From the NCBI RefSeq assembly GCF_000743575.1, contig NZ_JQGC01000001.1, forward strand, positions 124,001-188,000: a stretch of 64,000 nt of DNA, written 5' to 3'. Under the pieces are notes generated by a model. The model ran no database searches. It saw only the letters and a program-made list of their open reading frames with translations, and was not told where the DNA came from. How positions within the stretch are numbered: the stretch's first letter is position 1; each line of letters starts with the position of its first letter. The translations under genes were made by a program, and so were the position numbers. This stretch comes from Devosia riboflavina (lineage in GTDB: Bacteria; Pseudomonadota; Alphaproteobacteria; Rhizobiales; Devosiaceae). Below, piece after piece: positions 62,586-64,000 of this stretch.

Positions 62586-63371
62586 ATGGGCGTTCTCGAT
62601 ACTTTTTCCCTGAAGGGCAAAGTCGCTCTCTGCACCGGCGGCGCCGGCCTTTATGGCCGCCAGATCGTCGCCGCCCTCGCCGGAGCCGGCGCCACGACCT
62701 ATCTCGCCGCCCGCGACCAGACCAAGCTCGAAGCCGTCGCCGCCGAGGAACGCGCAGCCGGCAATGACGTCACCGCCCTCTCGCTCGATCTCAGCTCCGA
62801 CGCCTCCATCGAAGCCCTCCACAAGACCATTTTCGAGCGTAGCGGCCGCTGCGACGTGCTGGTCAACAATGCCGTGACCCGCTCGGCCACCGATGGCTGG
62901 GATCACGATCTCGAAGCCTATGACCGGAGCCTCCGCGTCAACGCCTCGGCCCTCTTCAAGATCACCTCGCTCTTCGGCAAGTCCATGGCCGCCAACAAGT
63001 GGGGCTCGATCATCAATATCGGCTCGATGATGGGCATGGTTGGCGTGGAAATGGGCAATTATGCCGGCACCGACATGAACCCCAATCCCTCGCCCATCTA
63101 CTTCTACGAAAAGGGCGGCATGATCAATTTCACCCGCTGGGCCGCCAGCATTCTGGGCAAGGACAATGTCCGGGTGAATTGCCTCTCGCCCGGCGGGCTC
63201 TTTTCCAACCAGCCCGCACCCTTCGTGCAGAACTACTCCGATCGCACCCAGCTCGGCCGCATGGCCAATGAGACCGATCTCATGGGCGTCATCGTCTTCC
63301 TCGCTTCCGATGCCTCTGCCTACATCACCGGCACCAATATCCCGGTCGATGGCGGCTACACCGCAAAGTAA
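62586..63371 (+). CDS. SDR family oxidoreductase (second)
   Basis: 261 residues. NAD site VALCTGGAGLYGRQIVAAL, VNNAVTRSATDGW, Ser in INIGSMMGM and YxxxK in the YFYEKGGMINFTRW segment; the tail has AYITGTNIPVDGGYTAK. It starts 3 bp after the second Gfo/Idh gene. It differs from the first SDR in the loop after the catalytic Ser (a MNPNPSP insertion). Substrate unknown. Confidence 0.92.
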   Translation: MGVLDTFSLKGKVALCTGGAGLYGRQIVAALAGAGATTYLAARDQTKLEAVAAEERAAGNDVTALSLDLSSDASIEALHKTIFERSGRCDVLVNNAVTRSATDGWDHDLEAYDRSLRVNASALFKITSLFGKSMAANKWGSIINIGSMMGMVGVEMGNYAGTDMNPNPSPIYFYEKGGMINFTRWAASILGKDNVRVNCLSPGGLFSNQPAPFVQNYSDRTQLGRMANETDLMGVIVFLASDASAYITGTNIPVDGGYTAK

Positions 63372-63376
63372 CAGCC

Positions 63377-64000
63377 ATGACCGAAAAGCAGCCCTATTCC
63401 GCCACCCCCGCCACCCAGCATCGCATGCGCAAGAGCCGTGTTTTGCGCACCATCGACGCTGGCGGCGTCGCTCGCGTGCTGAAGCTCAACACTTTTGACG
63501 CCAAGGTCGCCGAAATCTTCGCCCAGGCCCAGCCCGACGCGCTCTGGCTCTGCCAGGAGCACACCTCGGCCAGCCTCGAAGCCATCGAAAACCAGATTCG
63601 CGCCGCCAAAATCTACGACGTCGACAGCCTCGTTCGCGTCGCCCGCGGCAGTTATTCCGACTATGTCCGCCCCCTCGAAGCAGATGCCACCGGCCTCATC
63701 GTCCCCCATGTCATGGGCGCCGCCGATGCCCGCGCTGTCCGCGACATGACCAAGTTCGCCCCGCTCGGCCGCCGCGCCGTCGATGGCGGCAACAATGACG
63801 GCATGTTCACGCGGGTCGGCTTCCTCGATTATCTTCAAACCGCCAACAAGGAACGCTTCGTCTGCCACCAGATCGAAGACCCCGAGGCACTCGATGAAAT
63901 CGAAGCCATCGCCGAAATCGACGGCGTCGACGCCCTCTTCTTCGGCCCCGGCGATTATTCCGTCCGCCTCGGCATTCCCGGCCAGATTCAGGCGCCCGAA
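63377..64000 (+). CDS. HpcH/HpaI-type aldolase/citrate lyase family, C-terminus outside window
   Basis: Class II pyruvate-aldolase type enzyme, about 208 residues visible and still open at the right edge. DALWLCQEHTSASLEAIENQ (metal-binding region with Glu), VARGSYSDYVRPLEADATG, LIVPHVMGAADARA, CHQIEDPEALDEIEAIAEID and ALFFGPGDYSVRLG are characteristic. It would cleave a 2-keto acid to pyruvate and an aldehyde, the last step of a pathway made by the oxidoreductases before it. ATG 63377 is 5 bp after the SDR stop. Confidence 0.88.
   Translation, partial: MTEKQPYSATPATQHRMRKSRVLRTIDAGGVARVLKLNTFDAKVAEIFAQAQPDALWLCQEHTSASLEAIENQIRAAKIYDVDSLVRVARGSYSDYVRPLEADATGLIVPHVMGAADARAVRDMTKFAPLGRRAVDGGNNDGMFTRVGFLDYLQTANKERFVCHQIEDPEALDEIEAIAEIDGVDALFFGPGDYSVRLGIPGQIQAPE

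Overview
The window looks like chromosome of a Hyphomicrobiales alphaproteobacterium, probably Devosia or a close relative. This is inferred from the high GC, the gene families and the dispersed palindromic repeats; no rRNA or other species marker is present. I see no tRNA, rRNA, CRISPR array, IS element or prophage. Gene density is high and almost all genes sit in tight operons.

Region 1 (1-8452) is carbohydrate uptake and housekeeping. A truncated family 1 sugar-binding protein gene diverges from a LacI-type regulator, with two identical 14-bp operator-like sites between them. A DUF5054/GH38-like protein follows the regulator. Next, on the minus strand, come peptidyl-dipeptidase Dcp and glucosamine-6-phosphate synthase GlmS.

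Region 2 (8603-20494) is a divergent, Pel-like exopolysaccharide locus with an unusual layout. One arm carries a PelE-like protein, PelF glycosyltransferase, PelG flippase and a PelD-like membrane protein that lacks its GAF/GGDEF c-di-GMP receptor part. The other arm carries a GH114/GH166-type hydrolase, a short TPR protein and a 1918-residue RTX protein with a PelA-like deacetylase core. PelA therefore seems split in two, with its deacetylase half moved onto a type I secretion substrate. No PelB barrel or PelC is present.

Region 3 (20562-37714) holds a HisKA_3/NarL two-component pair, a 3022-residue animal-type heme peroxidase with RTX repeats (MopA-like), a type I secretion ABC protein and HlyD adaptor with a membrane-anchored RTX protein between them, and an orphan LuxR-type response regulator. 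The kinase and peroxidase promoters share a 13-bp motif in the same orientation relative to each gene. Region 3b (37885-39712) has galE and a Crp/Fnr-type regulator.

Region 4 (40018-64000) is a double sialic-acid-type catabolic island. Cluster A is a DppABCDF-like transporter with a fused permease-ATPase, followed by a DapA-family aldolase, NanE and NanK, facing a GntR regulator across a perfect 20-bp palindrome. A class III aminotransferase, an AllA-like protein and an amidohydrolase lie in the middle. Cluster B has a canonical NanA, a second Opp-type transporter and a NanR-like regulator. Divergent from it is an oxidoreductase operon (two Gfo/Idh/MocA, two SDR, one HpcH/HpaI aldolase, the last running off the window). 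The cluster B binding protein appears to be circularly permuted relative to its family, which is the most unusual single gene in the window.
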